From UBA4479 sp963974935 (GTDB lineage Bacteria > Pseudomonadota > Alphaproteobacteria > Rhodospirillales > Casp-alpha2), in the NCBI GenBank assembly GCA_963974935.1, contig CAXBEV010000016.1:1-64000 (forward strand): a stretch of DNA of 64,000 nucleotides. Direction: 5' to 3'. Position 1 is the first letter of the stretch, and each line of letters begins with the position of its first letter. Below the pieces are notes generated by a model, which did not search any database, was not told the DNA's origin, and worked only from the letters and a program-made list of their open reading frames with translations. Below, piece by piece: positions 45,127-54,263 of this stretch. The position numbers and the translations under genes are program-made.

Positions 45127-45295
45127 GGGATTTCCTTAACATAGAGACGGGATGCAGGATAATTCTGCGGAAAAATAGTCGATACGGCAAACCAATCGAT
45201 GAATCCCGAAAAACCGCTTCAAACGTTGCCACACCGGCCTTGCTGCGATATCACAGCGCTCAAATCCACAGTTATTTTTAGGGACACAGCAACCG

Positions 45296-46975
45296 ATGGC
45301 CAGCTATCAGTATTCATACGTCATGCAGGGCGTTTCCAAGACGTTTCCGGGCGGCAAGGAAATCCTCAAAAACATCACCTTGTCATTTATGCCCGACGCC
45401 AAGATCGGCGTGCTGGGCGTCAACGGTGCCGGTAAGTCGACGTTGCTGAAAGTGATGGCCGGGCTGGATACGGAAATCAACGGCGAGGCCTGGGCTGCCA
45501 AGGGCGTACGCATCGGCTATCTGGAGCAAGAGCCGCACCTGGACCCGAACAAAACCGTCGAAGAGAACGTCACCGAAGGCCTCGGTGAGGTCAAAGACCT
45601 GATGGATCGTTTCAACGAGATCAGTGCTAAATTTTCTGAACCCATGGACGACGACGAGATGAACGCGGTGATCGCCGAGCAGGCCGAACTGCAAGAAAAA
45701 ATCGACGCCGTCAACGGTTGGGAATTGGACCGCACCATCGAGATCGCAATGGACGCGCTGCGCTGCCCGCCGGGTGACAGCAGTGTCGAAAAGCTGTCTG
45801 GTGGTGAGCGCCGCCGCGTTGCGCTGTGCCGGCTTTTGCTGCAAAAGCCCGAAATGCTGTTGCTCGACGAGCCGACCAACCACTTGGATGCCGAATCCGT
45901 GGCCTGGTTGCAGCGCCACCTTACGGACTATGAAGGCACCGTCGTTATGGTCACCCACGACCGCTATTTCCTAGATAACGTGACGGGCTGGATTCTTGAA
46001 CTCGACCGCGGTCATGGCATCCCTTACGAAGGCAACTACTCGTCGTGGCTTGAGCAAAAGCAAAAGCGCTTGGCGCAAGAAGAGCGTGAAGAGTCCACCC
46101 GCCAGCGTGCCCTCAAAGAAGAGCTGGAATGGATTCGCCAGTCGCCGCGTGCGCGTCAGTCGAAATCAAAGGCGCGGATCACGGCCTACGAAGATCTGCT
46201 TATGAAGTCGCAGGACATCGCGCCGGGCTCGGCGCAGATCGTCATCCCCGCAGCCCCGCGCTTGGGTGATTTGGTGATCGAGGCCTCGAACATTCGCAAA
46301 GGCTTCGGCAATCATTTGTTGATCAATGATTTGTCGTTCAAAATTCCACCGGGCGCCATCGTCGGCATCATCGGCCCGAACGGCGCCGGTAAAACCACAT
46401 TGTTCCGCATGATCACCGAGCAAGATAAGCCGGACGGCGGCGATATCCGCGTCGGTGATACGGTCAAGCTCGGCTACGTCGACCAGAGCCGTGATGCGCT
46501 GAGCGACAACAAGACGGTATGGGAAGAAGTCTCCGGCGGCCTCGACGAGATCGATCTCGGTAAGCGCAAAATAGCGTCCCGCGCCTACGTTGCCCAGTTC
46601 AACTTTAAAGGCGGCGACCAGCAGAAAAAGATCGGCCAGTTGTCGGGCGGTGAACGTAACCGCGTGCATCTCGCCAACATGCTCAAATCGGGCGCCAACG
46701 TGTTGCTGCTCGACGAGCCGACCAACGACCTCGACCTCGACACGCTGCGTGCCCTCGAAGAAGCCATTGCCGACTTCGCCGGCTGCGTGCTGATCACGTC
46801 GCACGACCGTTGGTTCCTGGATCGCTTGGCGACGCACATTTTGGCGTTCGAAGGCGACAGTCACGTGGAATGGTTCGAAGGCAACTACGAAGATTACGAG
46901 GCCGACAAAAAACGCCGCCTCGGCGACGACGCCCTAGAACCGCACCGGATCAAGTATCGCCCATTGACGCGGTAA
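45296..46975 (+). CDS. ettA: Energy-dependent translational throttle protein EttA (ABC-F)
   Basis: This 559-residue protein has two ABC domains in one chain and no membrane segments. First domain: GVNGAGKSTLLK, LSGGERRRVALC, LLLDEPTNHLDAES. The arm insertion and the P-site-tRNA interaction motif follow (EQKQKRLAQEERE). Second domain: GPNGAGKTTLFRM, LSGGERNRVHLANML, VLLLDEPTNDLDLDT. The length and the C-terminal PHRIKYRPLTR are typical of EttA, which gates the first peptide bond on the 70S ribosome according to ATP level. Start ATG 45296. Confidence 0.96.
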   Translation: MASYQYSYVMQGVSKTFPGGKEILKNITLSFMPDAKIGVLGVNGAGKSTLLKVMAGLDTEINGEAWAAKGVRIGYLEQEPHLDPNKTVEENVTEGLGEVKDLMDRFNEISAKFSEPMDDDEMNAVIAEQAELQEKIDAVNGWELDRTIEIAMDALRCPPGDSSVEKLSGGERRRVALCRLLLQKPEMLLLDEPTNHLDAESVAWLQRHLTDYEGTVVMVTHDRYFLDNVTGWILELDRGHGIPYEGNYSSWLEQKQKRLAQEEREESTRQRALKEELEWIRQSPRARQSKSKARITAYEDLLMKSQDIAPGSAQIVIPAAPRLGDLVIEASNIRKGFGNHLLINDLSFKIPPGAIVGIIGPNGAGKTTLFRMITEQDKPDGGDIRVGDTVKLGYVDQSRDALSDNKTVWEEVSGGLDEIDLGKRKIASRAYVAQFNFKGGDQQKKIGQLSGGERNRVHLANMLKSGANVLLLDEPTNDLDLDTLRALEEAIADFAGCVLITSHDRWFLDRLATHILAFEGDSHVEWFEGNYEDYEADKKRRLGDDALEPHRIKYRPLTR

Positions 46976-47004
46976 GCAACTCAACCAAGCAGGTTTGCGT
47001 ATCG

Positions 47005-47232
47005 CTAAGCGCAGCAGGCGTCGCCTTGTTGGATCGGCGGGCAGGGGACGGTGCCGTATGAGCAAAACACGCAGCAGTCGCCGGGTTTCGGCTTCAGGAC
47101 AATGCCGCATCCTTTGCAGTCATAGAACCACTGGCAGGCATCCGTTGGCATGGTCTCTGATTGTTTGTGGCCACATGTGGGGCACGTTATCTCGGATTCA
47201 AGGACCGGGTCCGGCATCGTTGGAGTCTCCAT
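47005..47232 (-). CDS. Cys-rich protein with GDCCVFCSYG motif
   Basis: This protein of about 75 residues starts at METPTMPDP (ATG 47232; an ATG at 47253 adds seven residues). It has a zinc-knuckle-like CPTCGHKQ, then CQWFYDCKGCG, and the tail GDCCVFCSYGTVPCPPIQ ending DACCA, giving eleven Cys in total. Proteins with this tail occur next to mercury-transport genes in proteobacteria. That fits the merF-like remnant directly upstream, which it overlaps by 46 bp. A role in metal or sulfur chemistry is inferred. It may still be functional although its neighbour is broken. Confidence 0.7.
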   Translation of the reverse strand: METPTMPDPVLESEITCPTCGHKQSETMPTDACQWFYDCKGCGIVLKPKPGDCCVFCSYGTVPCPPIQQGDACCA

Positions 47233-47413
47233 AGCGCAAATCCAGTTATGCATACGAATATAGCAAGTGCCGGAAGCAATACGACATCAATCCAACCCAG
47301 GGCCGGCGCAAGCCCCACGGCGCCCAGAAAAATTACAAGTGCAAGCGTAAAATAGTAAACTGCTGCGATCACGGTGCCGATGACGCTAATTTTAGTAATC
47401 GGGCGTCCGTCAT
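47187..47413 (-). pseudogene. Frameshifted MerF-like mercury transporter remnant
   Basis: From ATG 47413 the frame gives MTDARLLK and then drifts out of frame to a stop 14 codons in. Adding one A to the CTAAAATTAG run restores ...KISVIGTVIAAVYYFTLALV... and onwards to GWIDVVLLPALAIFVCITGF. MerF reads VSIIGTTLVALCCFTPVLVI and YLDYVLLPALAIFIGLT at these places. The two helices match well, but the mercury-binding CC pair is YY here, FTP is FTL, and the C-terminal CC pair is reduced to one Cys. It is thus both frameshifted and stripped of its metal ligands. A GTG at 47372 could still start the second part. Confidence 0.65.
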
Positions 47414-47513
47414 TTTACGTCTTTCGTCTTGCGCCGTTGTCCGCTCGTATGATTTATGCCGAGCATGCTGGGCGATCATGGGGCTGTTGCGCCTGAAGCG
47501 TTAGCAACAATGA

Positions 47514-48065
47514 CTATTTCGAGGTCAATGTCTCGAGATCCGCGCCGCCAATCGCGGTGTGACATGCGATGCATCCTACGTCGGCGCCTTTCATGAAGCG
47601 GCCTGCAATCGCTGCACCTTTAGGGTTTAGGTCGAGTTCCCCGGTCGGCTTATATTTCGCCCAAAACCAGTTCTTATTTTCCGGATCGTAGCCGTCTTCA
47701 CGCTTAAACATGACCGTATATGCACCGACAAATTGATTCGGATTGTCATACACAGCACGCACGTCCACGTCGGGGCCGCCGTGGTTCACTTTCACGATCG
47801 CTTTGGCGGTGCGACCGTTGATCGAAATATCGGTCCCTAAAACCTGCTGGATCGCGCCATGCGGCTCGTTACCCTCGAACGGTTGAACGTGAATACGATT
47901 GGGACCGACCAATCTTTCGCTCATCAAGGTTGCCCATAAAGTCTGTGCAAACGCGATGTCGTCTTTGCCGCCGAACGGACCATCCGCGGCGGTCGCAACC
48001 GAGAGTGCCATCGTCGCGGTTGCCGCTGCCATCGTGCCTGCGATTGCCATTTTTTTGAAGGTCAT
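47514..48065 (-). CDS. Periplasmic haem-c protein, cytochrome P460-like
   Basis: This 183-residue protein has a signal peptide (cut after ATA near residue 27) and one haem-c motif, CIACH (C165, C168, H169), near the C-terminus. The core, with RTAKAIVKVNHGG, VGAYTVMFKREDGYDPENKN and WFWAKYKPTGE before the haem motif, recalls the cytochrome P460/c'-beta fold, in which a haem-binding beta-sandwich handles hydroxylamine or NO. Whether it has the P460 cross-linking Lys cannot be judged. ACAGGAG precedes the ATG. It stands downstream of a lone receiver-domain gene. Confidence 0.7.
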   Translation of the reverse strand: MTFKKMAIAGTMAAATATMALSVATAADGPFGGKDDIAFAQTLWATLMSERLVGPNRIHVQPFEGNEPHGAIQQVLGTDISINGRTAKAIVKVNHGGPDVDVRAVYDNPNQFVGAYTVMFKREDGYDPENKNWFWAKYKPTGELDLNPKGAAIAGRFMKGADVGCIACHTAIGGADLETLTSK

Positions 48066-48089
48066 GTTAGCAACTCCTGTCTGTTAAGA

Positions 48090-48458
48090 TTAATTGCATT
48101 CTGCATTGCTGGCGGAGACGCCGGTCCCGAGACTGTTTATCAGATCGGTTTTTGTGAAAGGCTTTTCGAGGCTCACGTTCGCGCCAAGTTTCAGGGATAC
48201 ACTCAAATATTGTTCATTGCCCGAAACTGCGATGATCCAAAGGTTTCGGTCATGGTTGCGGGCTGACAATATGGTCTCTATGCCGTCAACGGTAGGCATG
48301 AAGATGTCGGTAATTAACACATCCGTATCAAATGCACTGAGCGCATCGACGACATCGCTGCCGTCATTGAGTTCTCTTGTTTCGTGCCCATCTCGCTGTA
48401 AGGTCGAAGCGATTAAGGATCGAAAGTCGTCATCATCATCGACAATTAATATCTTCAT
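48090..48458 (-). CDS. Single-domain response regulator (receiver only)
   Basis: This 122-residue CheY-like protein has acidic pocket DDDDDF (8-13), phosphoacceptor Asp in VLITDIFMP (about residue 51), Ser in IAVSGNE and Lys in LEKPFTK. There is no output domain, so it would act by protein contact. Its partner kinase is not adjacent; a membrane histidine kinase is 1.6 kb away (50034-52034) and is a candidate. Confidence 0.9.
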   Translation of the reverse strand: MKILIVDDDDDFRSLIASTLQRDGHETRELNDGSDVVDALSAFDTDVLITDIFMPTVDGIETILSARNHDRNLWIIAVSGNEQYLSVSLKLGANVSLEKPFTKTDLINSLGTGVSASNAECN

Positions 48459-48640
48459 GTCTCAATGATTGCTGACTTTGGCCGGCACGTCTGTTCAATT
48501 GCATTCACGTTTTATTGAGTAGACAAGGTCAGCATGCATTATTGAAGGGTCTCCATCGGCGATCAACAGATGTCGAGATAACAAGAAAGCGTATTCATGG
48601 CGAAACTTTTGAACGTCCACTTTCGTAGCCAGAGAGCGTG

Positions 48641-49825
48641 ATGCGCGGCGCTCAGGACTTTGACACCATCATCATTGGCGCCGGTGCGGCGGGGTTGATG
48701 TGTGCGATGACGGCGGGGGCGCGTGGCAAATCCGTTTTGTTGCTGGATCATGCGGACGCACCCGGCAAAAAAATTCTGATCTCGGGCGGCGGGCGCTGCA
48801 ATTTCACCAATTTACATTGCACGGCTGAGAACTTCCTGTCGGGCAATAAGCATTTTTGTAAATCGGCATTGGCGCGTTACACCCAGCATGATTTCATCGC
48901 GCTGATCGACAAGCATGGCATCGCTTGGCACGAGAAAACCTTGGGGCAGTTGTTTTGCGATACCTCGGCCCGCGACGTGGTGGCGATGCTGTTGGCCGAG
49001 TGCGCGGCTGTGCATGTGGATATCCGCCTCGCACATCGGATTACCGATATTAGCCGCCATGACCGATTCGAGGTTACGACGGACAAAGGAGTGTTCACTG
49101 GCAAAAGCCTTGTATTGGCGAGCGGCGGACTGTCGATCCCGAAAATGGGAGCGACCGGGTTTGCCCATGATGTCGCCGAAAAGTTCGGACTGAAACTGGC
49201 GAACGTGCGCCCTGGTCTCGTGCCGTTGACGCTGCAAGGCGACGACAAAGCCTTGGCGACGCCGCTCAGCGGCATAGCGACGCCGTGTGTTGCGACATGC
49301 GGAAAAATTGCATTTAAAGAAGCAATCTTGTTTACGCACCGAGGGCTTTCTGGGCCGGCAGTGCTGCAGATATCGTCATATTGGCAACCCGGTCAGACGG
49401 TTGCTTTCGATCTTTTACCGGGCGTGGATTTGAAATCTTATTTGCTCGAAGCAAAGCGCAGTCATGCAAAACAAGAAATCCAGACGGTGCTCGCGCGCCA
49501 CCTGCCGACGCGTTTAGCAAGCGGTCTGTCGGACGCGTTTGCCGTCCATGGGCGGATCGGTGATATCGCCGATAAATCTTTGAGTAAGCTGGCGGAAACC
49601 CTGAACTGCTGGCAAATCACGCCCGCTGGCAGCGAGGGTTATGCTAAGGCGGAGGTCACCGTCGGCGGCGTCGCGACATCGGACTTGTCGTCGCAGACCA
49701 TGGCGGCGAACGACGTGCCAGGTCTTTTCGTCATCGGCGAAGCGGTTGACGTCACTGGATGGCTGGGCGGTTATAACTTCCAATGGGCCTGGTCCAGCGG
49801 CCATGCCGCCGGCAGTGTCGTGTAA
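48641..49825 (+). CDS. HI0933/YhiN-family flavoprotein
   Basis: This 394-residue protein has FAD-binding IIGAGAAGLMCAMTAG, the family hallmark SGGGRCNFTN, GLSIPKMGATGFAHDVA and the C-terminal FVIGEAVDVTGWLGGYNFQWAWSSG. The family is conserved in bacteria, binds FAD and has no firmly known reaction. The ATG at 48641 directly follows an in-frame GTG. It is a single gene, divergent from the receiver-domain gene. Confidence 0.9.
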   Translation: MRGAQDFDTIIIGAGAAGLMCAMTAGARGKSVLLLDHADAPGKKILISGGGRCNFTNLHCTAENFLSGNKHFCKSALARYTQHDFIALIDKHGIAWHEKTLGQLFCDTSARDVVAMLLAECAAVHVDIRLAHRITDISRHDRFEVTTDKGVFTGKSLVLASGGLSIPKMGATGFAHDVAEKFGLKLANVRPGLVPLTLQGDDKALATPLSGIATPCVATCGKIAFKEAILFTHRGLSGPAVLQISSYWQPGQTVAFDLLPGVDLKSYLLEAKRSHAKQEIQTVLARHLPTRLASGLSDAFAVHGRIGDIADKSLSKLAETLNCWQITPAGSEGYAKAEVTVGGVATSDLSSQTMAANDVPGLFVIGEAVDVTGWLGGYNFQWAWSSGHAAGSVV

Positions 49826-50033
49826 CGTTATGGATTGGGATTGCGTGCTAAAACGTCGGTGCGGATGACGCTGGTTTCAGTATCTACAGTCAGCGGGTGC
49901 GGACTTGATGGACACCCCGCACGATCACACCGACGGCGCCTGCCCGGTCATTTCATGTGCGTGACCCGGCGGGTAACGTGGTGCAGTCGTTGTATCCCCC
50001 AGCCGTTTCCTGGCAGCGATTTTTGATGGCGAA

Positions 50034-52034
50034 TTAGCCGAGGCGCGACATCGGCAAGCGCACCGTCACTGTGCTGCCCTTGCCGAGTTGGCTCTTGATA
50101 TCAAGCGAGCCGCCGTGGGCTTCGATCAAGAGCGTGATAATTGATAAGCCAAGCCCAGTGCCTTCCTGCGCGATGTGCGGGTTCGAATTGGTTTGAAAAA
50201 ACGGCTCAGCAATCCGCGAAAGCTTATCTTCGGCGATCCCGATGCCGTTATCGTTGACGGTGATCACCATATCGCCATTCAATACCCTGGCCGAGACAAC
50301 GATGGCGCCACCGGGTTCCGTAAATTTCACGGCGTTCGACATCAGATTGAGCAGAATTTGCACCAGCGCGCGCTTGTCGGCGTCAAAGCTCGGCAATGTG
50401 GTCGGTATGTCGACGGAGAGGGTAAGGTTCTTTTTACGGCACTGATATTCGAAATTGCGCGCGCAGTCGTTGGCGATTTCCGAGATTTCGATGGCTTCGA
50501 AATGTAGCGGTCGCTTCCGCGCTTCGATGGCAGAGATATCAAGAATATCATTGATTAACGCCAGCATATGTTTGCCGCTGTTGTGTATATCGTCGGCGTA
50601 CTGTGCATATTTTTCGGACCCCAGCGGCCCAAAATATTGCGCACGAAACATTTCGCTGAAGCCCAAAATTGCATTTAATGGCGTGCGGAATTCATGGCTG
50701 ATGGTGGCCAGGAATTCCGATTTCGACTGGTTTACTTGTTCGGATTCGATCAACGCCCTGTTGAGGGCTTCACGACTGCGACGCTCATCGGTGATATCGC
50801 GTCCGGTACCGCGAAAGCCGATAAATTTACCATTTTGCCCGAAAGCCGGTTTGCCGCTAATGGCGAGGTACGCGGTCTCGCCGTTGGGTTTGACCCGTTG
50901 GTTCTCAAAGTCGCGAAACGGTTTTCGGTCCCGCAAGCATTGCAACATTTCGGCATAGGCTTTGGGGTCTGATCCTGGTGCGCCTGTCTGCTCGCGGGTA
51001 CGGCCCAAAAGAGCACCGGGTGCGACGCCGGTGATATCTTCAAATCGATCGGAAAAATATGAAAAGCGCAATTTGGAATCGGTTTCCCAAAACCAGTCTG
51101 AACTGACGTCGGCAAAATCCGCGAACCGACGCTCACCGCTTTGAATCGAATAGTGATGCTGCATGGTGAGCCAAACCAGATAGCTCATGAACAGGGTTAC
51201 AATAAGGCCTGCCAACAAAACCCATTCAGCGAGAAAAGAGTTGAGTTTAGCGGTCTCGGCAGCGGTCAACGCACCCGTTAAGGTCCACGTGCGATTGTGC
51301 AGTTGGATTGTCGCGTGGGCTGCATTGTCGGCATTGATCGTTTCAGGGGTCGAGCTGAAAGCTTCGGCACCGTCATCGGTGATGCGAATATGCATGCGTG
51401 CCGAAAAGTCTTTTGGGAGCGCATTTTCAATCATGGGCGCCGTGCGAAAAACGATATTCACGAACCCTTCAAGGGTGTCATCAATGAATAACGGCATGTA
51501 GACGACAAAGCCGCGTCCACCCTGTGCGAGGGTGATTGGTGGCGTAATTTGGATATCTCTTTCCCGTTCGCTTAAGGCCAAGGTTTGCGCGGGAATTTTT
51601 AACTGGCGAAGATCTAAGTCGAGTACGGCTCTGTTGCCGGCGAGGGGATTGACCCACCGGATGATTCCATCTGGGCTGACCCAGTTGATCGCCTGTAAAT
51701 CATCAAAAAAGTTGAGCTTTGTCGACGCGAGAAGTCCGAAAGTGTCGGCGTCTGAAATAAGTCCGTTGCGCCACTCTTCTTCGATCAACGCGCCAAGTGC
51801 AATCCGCAGCTTCACGTGCGCATCAAGGCGGGCCGCGAGGAATTCAATTTTTTCGCGGGCTTGTTCGGCCAAGTGGTTATTTTGATGGTTGCGAACGCTG
51901 TGCCATGAAAGGAAGGTTGCGGCGAGAAGAACAACTGCCGTCAGTAATGCCGCAGCAACTGACCAGTCCAACTTGTGCCGACGCAATGGATATGTGCCTT
52001 TAACCGTTCCAGATTCCTCCATGACATGCCCCAT
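50034..52034 (-). CDS. Membrane sensor histidine kinase
   Basis: This 666-residue protein has membrane segments at about 28-47 and 267-288 flanking a 220-residue periplasmic sensor domain resembling CHASE-type folds. A PAS domain follows (about 300-425), then HisKA with SEFLATISHEFRTPLNAILG and HATPase with N box LLNLMSNAVKF, G1 NDNGIGI and G2 GTGLGLSI. It has no receiver domain. It is possibly paired with the lone receiver 1.6 kb away. The ATG at 52034 is used; a later in-frame ATG (MEESGTV) is possible. Confidence 0.92.
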   Translation of the reverse strand: MGHVMEESGTVKGTYPLRRHKLDWSVAAALLTAVVLLAATFLSWHSVRNHQNNHLAEQAREKIEFLAARLDAHVKLRIALGALIEEEWRNGLISDADTFGLLASTKLNFFDDLQAINWVSPDGIIRWVNPLAGNRAVLDLDLRQLKIPAQTLALSERERDIQITPPITLAQGGRGFVVYMPLFIDDTLEGFVNIVFRTAPMIENALPKDFSARMHIRITDDGAEAFSSTPETINADNAAHATIQLHNRTWTLTGALTAAETAKLNSFLAEWVLLAGLIVTLFMSYLVWLTMQHHYSIQSGERRFADFADVSSDWFWETDSKLRFSYFSDRFEDITGVAPGALLGRTREQTGAPGSDPKAYAEMLQCLRDRKPFRDFENQRVKPNGETAYLAISGKPAFGQNGKFIGFRGTGRDITDERRSREALNRALIESEQVNQSKSEFLATISHEFRTPLNAILGFSEMFRAQYFGPLGSEKYAQYADDIHNSGKHMLALINDILDISAIEARKRPLHFEAIEISEIANDCARNFEYQCRKKNLTLSVDIPTTLPSFDADKRALVQILLNLMSNAVKFTEPGGAIVVSARVLNGDMVITVNDNGIGIAEDKLSRIAEPFFQTNSNPHIAQEGTGLGLSIITLLIEAHGGSLDIKSQLGKGSTVTVRLPMSRLG

Positions 52035-52106
52035 GTTTGACGTCTGATCTTATAGTGTTGATCCGAGTCGACTTGGGCAAGAGTGAAACTAATCTCGAGC
52101 GCTCGG

Positions 52107-52141
52107 GGTGCCGCCATACGGTTCGGTCGTATGACGGCACC
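52107..52141. repeat. Hairpin upstream of the histidine kinase
   Basis: Arms GGTGCCGCCATACG / CGTATGACGGCACC (one mismatch) enclose a 7-base loop. It lies between the kinase start (52034) and the stop of the small secreted protein gene (52183), on whose strand it could end transcription, although no T tract follows. Confidence 0.55.
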
Positions 52142-52182
52142 AACTGAGCGTAAAGCTAGGCTTCATCGTGGTTTTATTGGCA

Positions 52183-52434
52183 TCACTTCATGCCGAGAAG
52201 TTCTTTCGCTTCGGTGAGTGCGGCAACGGACTCACCATGTTTTCCGGCCTTGTGCATGGCTTCGCCTTTGGCACGAAGGCCTTTCGCTTTGCCCAGCATA
52301 TTCATTGAAACGTCGGGCTTCGTCTCCATAAAAGTGTCGATTTCCTTCATGTGTTTTGGGCATGAGCCTGCCAGCGCAGGGGATGCTGCGAAGATAAAGG
52401 CGGCTGCGGCGATGCCCATAATTACGTGTTTCAT
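52183..52434 (-). CDS. Small periplasmic helical protein
   Basis: This 83-residue protein has a signal peptide (cut after ALA) and a mature part of about 60 residues that is almost entirely helical and rich in Lys and Met (HMKEIDTFMETKPDVSMNML, GKHGESVAALTEAKELLG). One Cys lies near the mature N-terminus (GSCPKHM). AAAGGAG precedes the ATG. Not recognised; similar small proteins occur in other alphaproteobacteria. Confidence 0.65.
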   Translation of the reverse strand: MKHVIMGIAAAAFIFAASPALAGSCPKHMKEIDTFMETKPDVSMNMLGKAKGLRAKGEAMHKAGKHGESVAALTEAKELLGMK

Positions 52435-52608
52435 TTAAGTACTCCTTTTGTGAAAACTGGCCAACAATGCGTTAGCCGAACATAAGTGTATACGTAAGTG
52501 CCCCATCCATCGGATTTTTAAATCTTGTGGGGTAATTAAGAATAAAGATGCCGGGTTTGGTCGACATCTACACTGTGCAGGTGCGCTCGTGTGGTCTAAA
52601 CAGGATAT

Positions 52609-53856
52609 ATGATCGACCCTAACGGCCCTGCTGACCCCGCGCAGCCTGAGTTGCGGCTTTCCAGAAATCGTGATTTCTTATTCTTCATTTTGTACCGATC
52701 GATGAATGTGATCGGCGTGCATGCGCTCACCGTGGCTGTAGGTTGGCATGTTTATCAATTAACCGGCGATCCGTTTGATTTAGGGCTCATCGGATTGGCG
52801 CAGTTTGCGCCGGCGTTTATGCTGTTTCTGGCGGCGGGATGGGCCGCTGACCGATTTGAGCGGCGTCGGATCATCGTGCTTTGTAATGCCATTCATGTGG
52901 CAGCCGTCGCGATGATTGCGGTGCTTTTTTGGCGAGATGCGGAAGCCCTAGCACCGATCTTGGGGATATTGGTGCTGCATGGCGCAGCGCGTTCATTTTT
53001 TCACACCGCGAGCCAGGCAATCTTGCCGAATTTGGTGACGCCCGCGCAATTCCCAAGAGCCATTGCTTATGCATCGTCGCTGAACAAAGCGGCGCAGCTG
53101 ACCGGGCCGGCACTGGGCGGCGCGTTGATCGCCTGGACGGGTGAAGGGGTCTATTTCGTTATCTTGATCGGATTTGTGATTTCCGGTATCGCCGCTGCGG
53201 CGCTAAGCCGCAAATTGCGGGTTCATGCGCCAGAAGCGTTCAGTTTAGATATGATCTTGGGCGGGTTTCGCTATGTCTGGCATAACAAGGTGGTGCTCGG
53301 CGCTATTTCCATCGACCTGATGGCGGTATTGTTCGGCGGTGTGATGGGTTTGCTGCCGGTGTTTGCGAAGGACATTTTGCATGTCGGGCCGGAAGGATTA
53401 GGCGTGATGAGGGCGATGCCCGGTGCCGGATCGTTGCTGGTCGGGCTTGTACTCACGCAGATGGCGGCGCCGCGCCATATGGGGCCTGCGCTGTTCATAT
53501 CGGTGGCGATCTTCGGCGGTGCGATTATCGTGTTCAGCTTATCGACGGTGTTTTGGATATCGCTCGTAGCACTCGCGGTCTATGGGGCAGCGGATATGAT
53601 CAGTGTGTATATTCGGCAAACCTTGGTGCAGATTGCGACGCCGGATTCCATGCGTGGACGCGTCAGTGCCATCAACTCGGTGTCGATCAATGCCTCTAAC
53701 GAGTTGGGTGATTTCCGCGCCGGTGTTATGGCAGGCGGTATCGGCAGCGTCGGCGCGGTGTTGGTCGGTGGCTGTGCGACAATCGCGGTGACTGCTTTGT
53801 GGTGGCGTCTGTTCCCGGCGATCCGCAAGGTGGATCGCTTGGACCACAGGCTATAG
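52609..53856 (+). CDS. MFS exporter (EntS-like)
   Basis: This 415-residue protein has twelve membrane segments. Features include RDFLFFILYRSMNVIGVHAL, WAADRFERRRI (MFS motif A-like), FHTASQAILPNLVTP and RQTLVQIATPDSMRGRVSAI between helices 10 and 11, as in the EntS/macrolide-efflux branch. The substrate is unknown; no siderophore genes are nearby. A DUF4112 gene follows 2 bp after the stop. Confidence 0.88.
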   Translation: MIDPNGPADPAQPELRLSRNRDFLFFILYRSMNVIGVHALTVAVGWHVYQLTGDPFDLGLIGLAQFAPAFMLFLAAGWAADRFERRRIIVLCNAIHVAAVAMIAVLFWRDAEALAPILGILVLHGAARSFFHTASQAILPNLVTPAQFPRAIAYASSLNKAAQLTGPALGGALIAWTGEGVYFVILIGFVISGIAAAALSRKLRVHAPEAFSLDMILGGFRYVWHNKVVLGAISIDLMAVLFGGVMGLLPVFAKDILHVGPEGLGVMRAMPGAGSLLVGLVLTQMAAPRHMGPALFISVAIFGGAIIVFSLSTVFWISLVALAVYGAADMISVYIRQTLVQIATPDSMRGRVSAINSVSINASNELGDFRAGVMAGGIGSVGAVLVGGCATIAVTALWWRLFPAIRKVDRLDHRL

Positions 53857-53858
53857 TC

Positions 53859-54218
53859 ATGAACCAGGGCCTTGATCCGGAAATTGAACTCGCGCGGCTG
53901 CAACGGGTCGCCGACCTATTGGATGCCGCCATCTCTGTGCCTGGGACGCCTATTCAGATCGGTATAGACGGCTTGATCGGCCTGATTCCGGGTATCGGCG
54001 ACAGTATCACGTTGCCCGTTGCGTTGTGGATCGTCTATCGGGGATCCAAGCTTGGCCTGCCAAAACGGTTGCTGGCGCGGATGCTGCTGAACGTCGGCAT
54101 AGATTATGTATTCGGCCTTGTGCCGCTGCTCGGCGATCTATTCGATATCGCGTGGAAAGCCAATCGCCGCAACGTCAATATAGTGCGTACGTATCTTGGA
54201 AACCGATCATCGAGGTAA
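53859..54218 (+). CDS. DUF4112 membrane protein
   Basis: This protein of 119 residues from ATG 53859 shows the DUF4112 pattern: LDAAISVPGTPIQIGIDGLIGLIPGIGD with Gly/Pro-rich re-entrant helix, SKLGLPKRLLARMLLNVGID, and DYVFGLVPLLGDLFDIAWKANRRN. The function of the family is unknown. It is translationally close to the MFS exporter (2-bp gap), so the two are probably one unit. Confidence 0.88.
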   Translation: MNQGLDPEIELARLQRVADLLDAAISVPGTPIQIGIDGLIGLIPGIGDSITLPVALWIVYRGSKLGLPKRLLARMLLNVGIDYVFGLVPLLGDLFDIAWKANRRNVNIVRTYLGNRSSR

Positions 54219-54263
54219 CGGGGCTTACGCAGAACTCGCTTTAACGGGGGCTGCGGCGGACCG

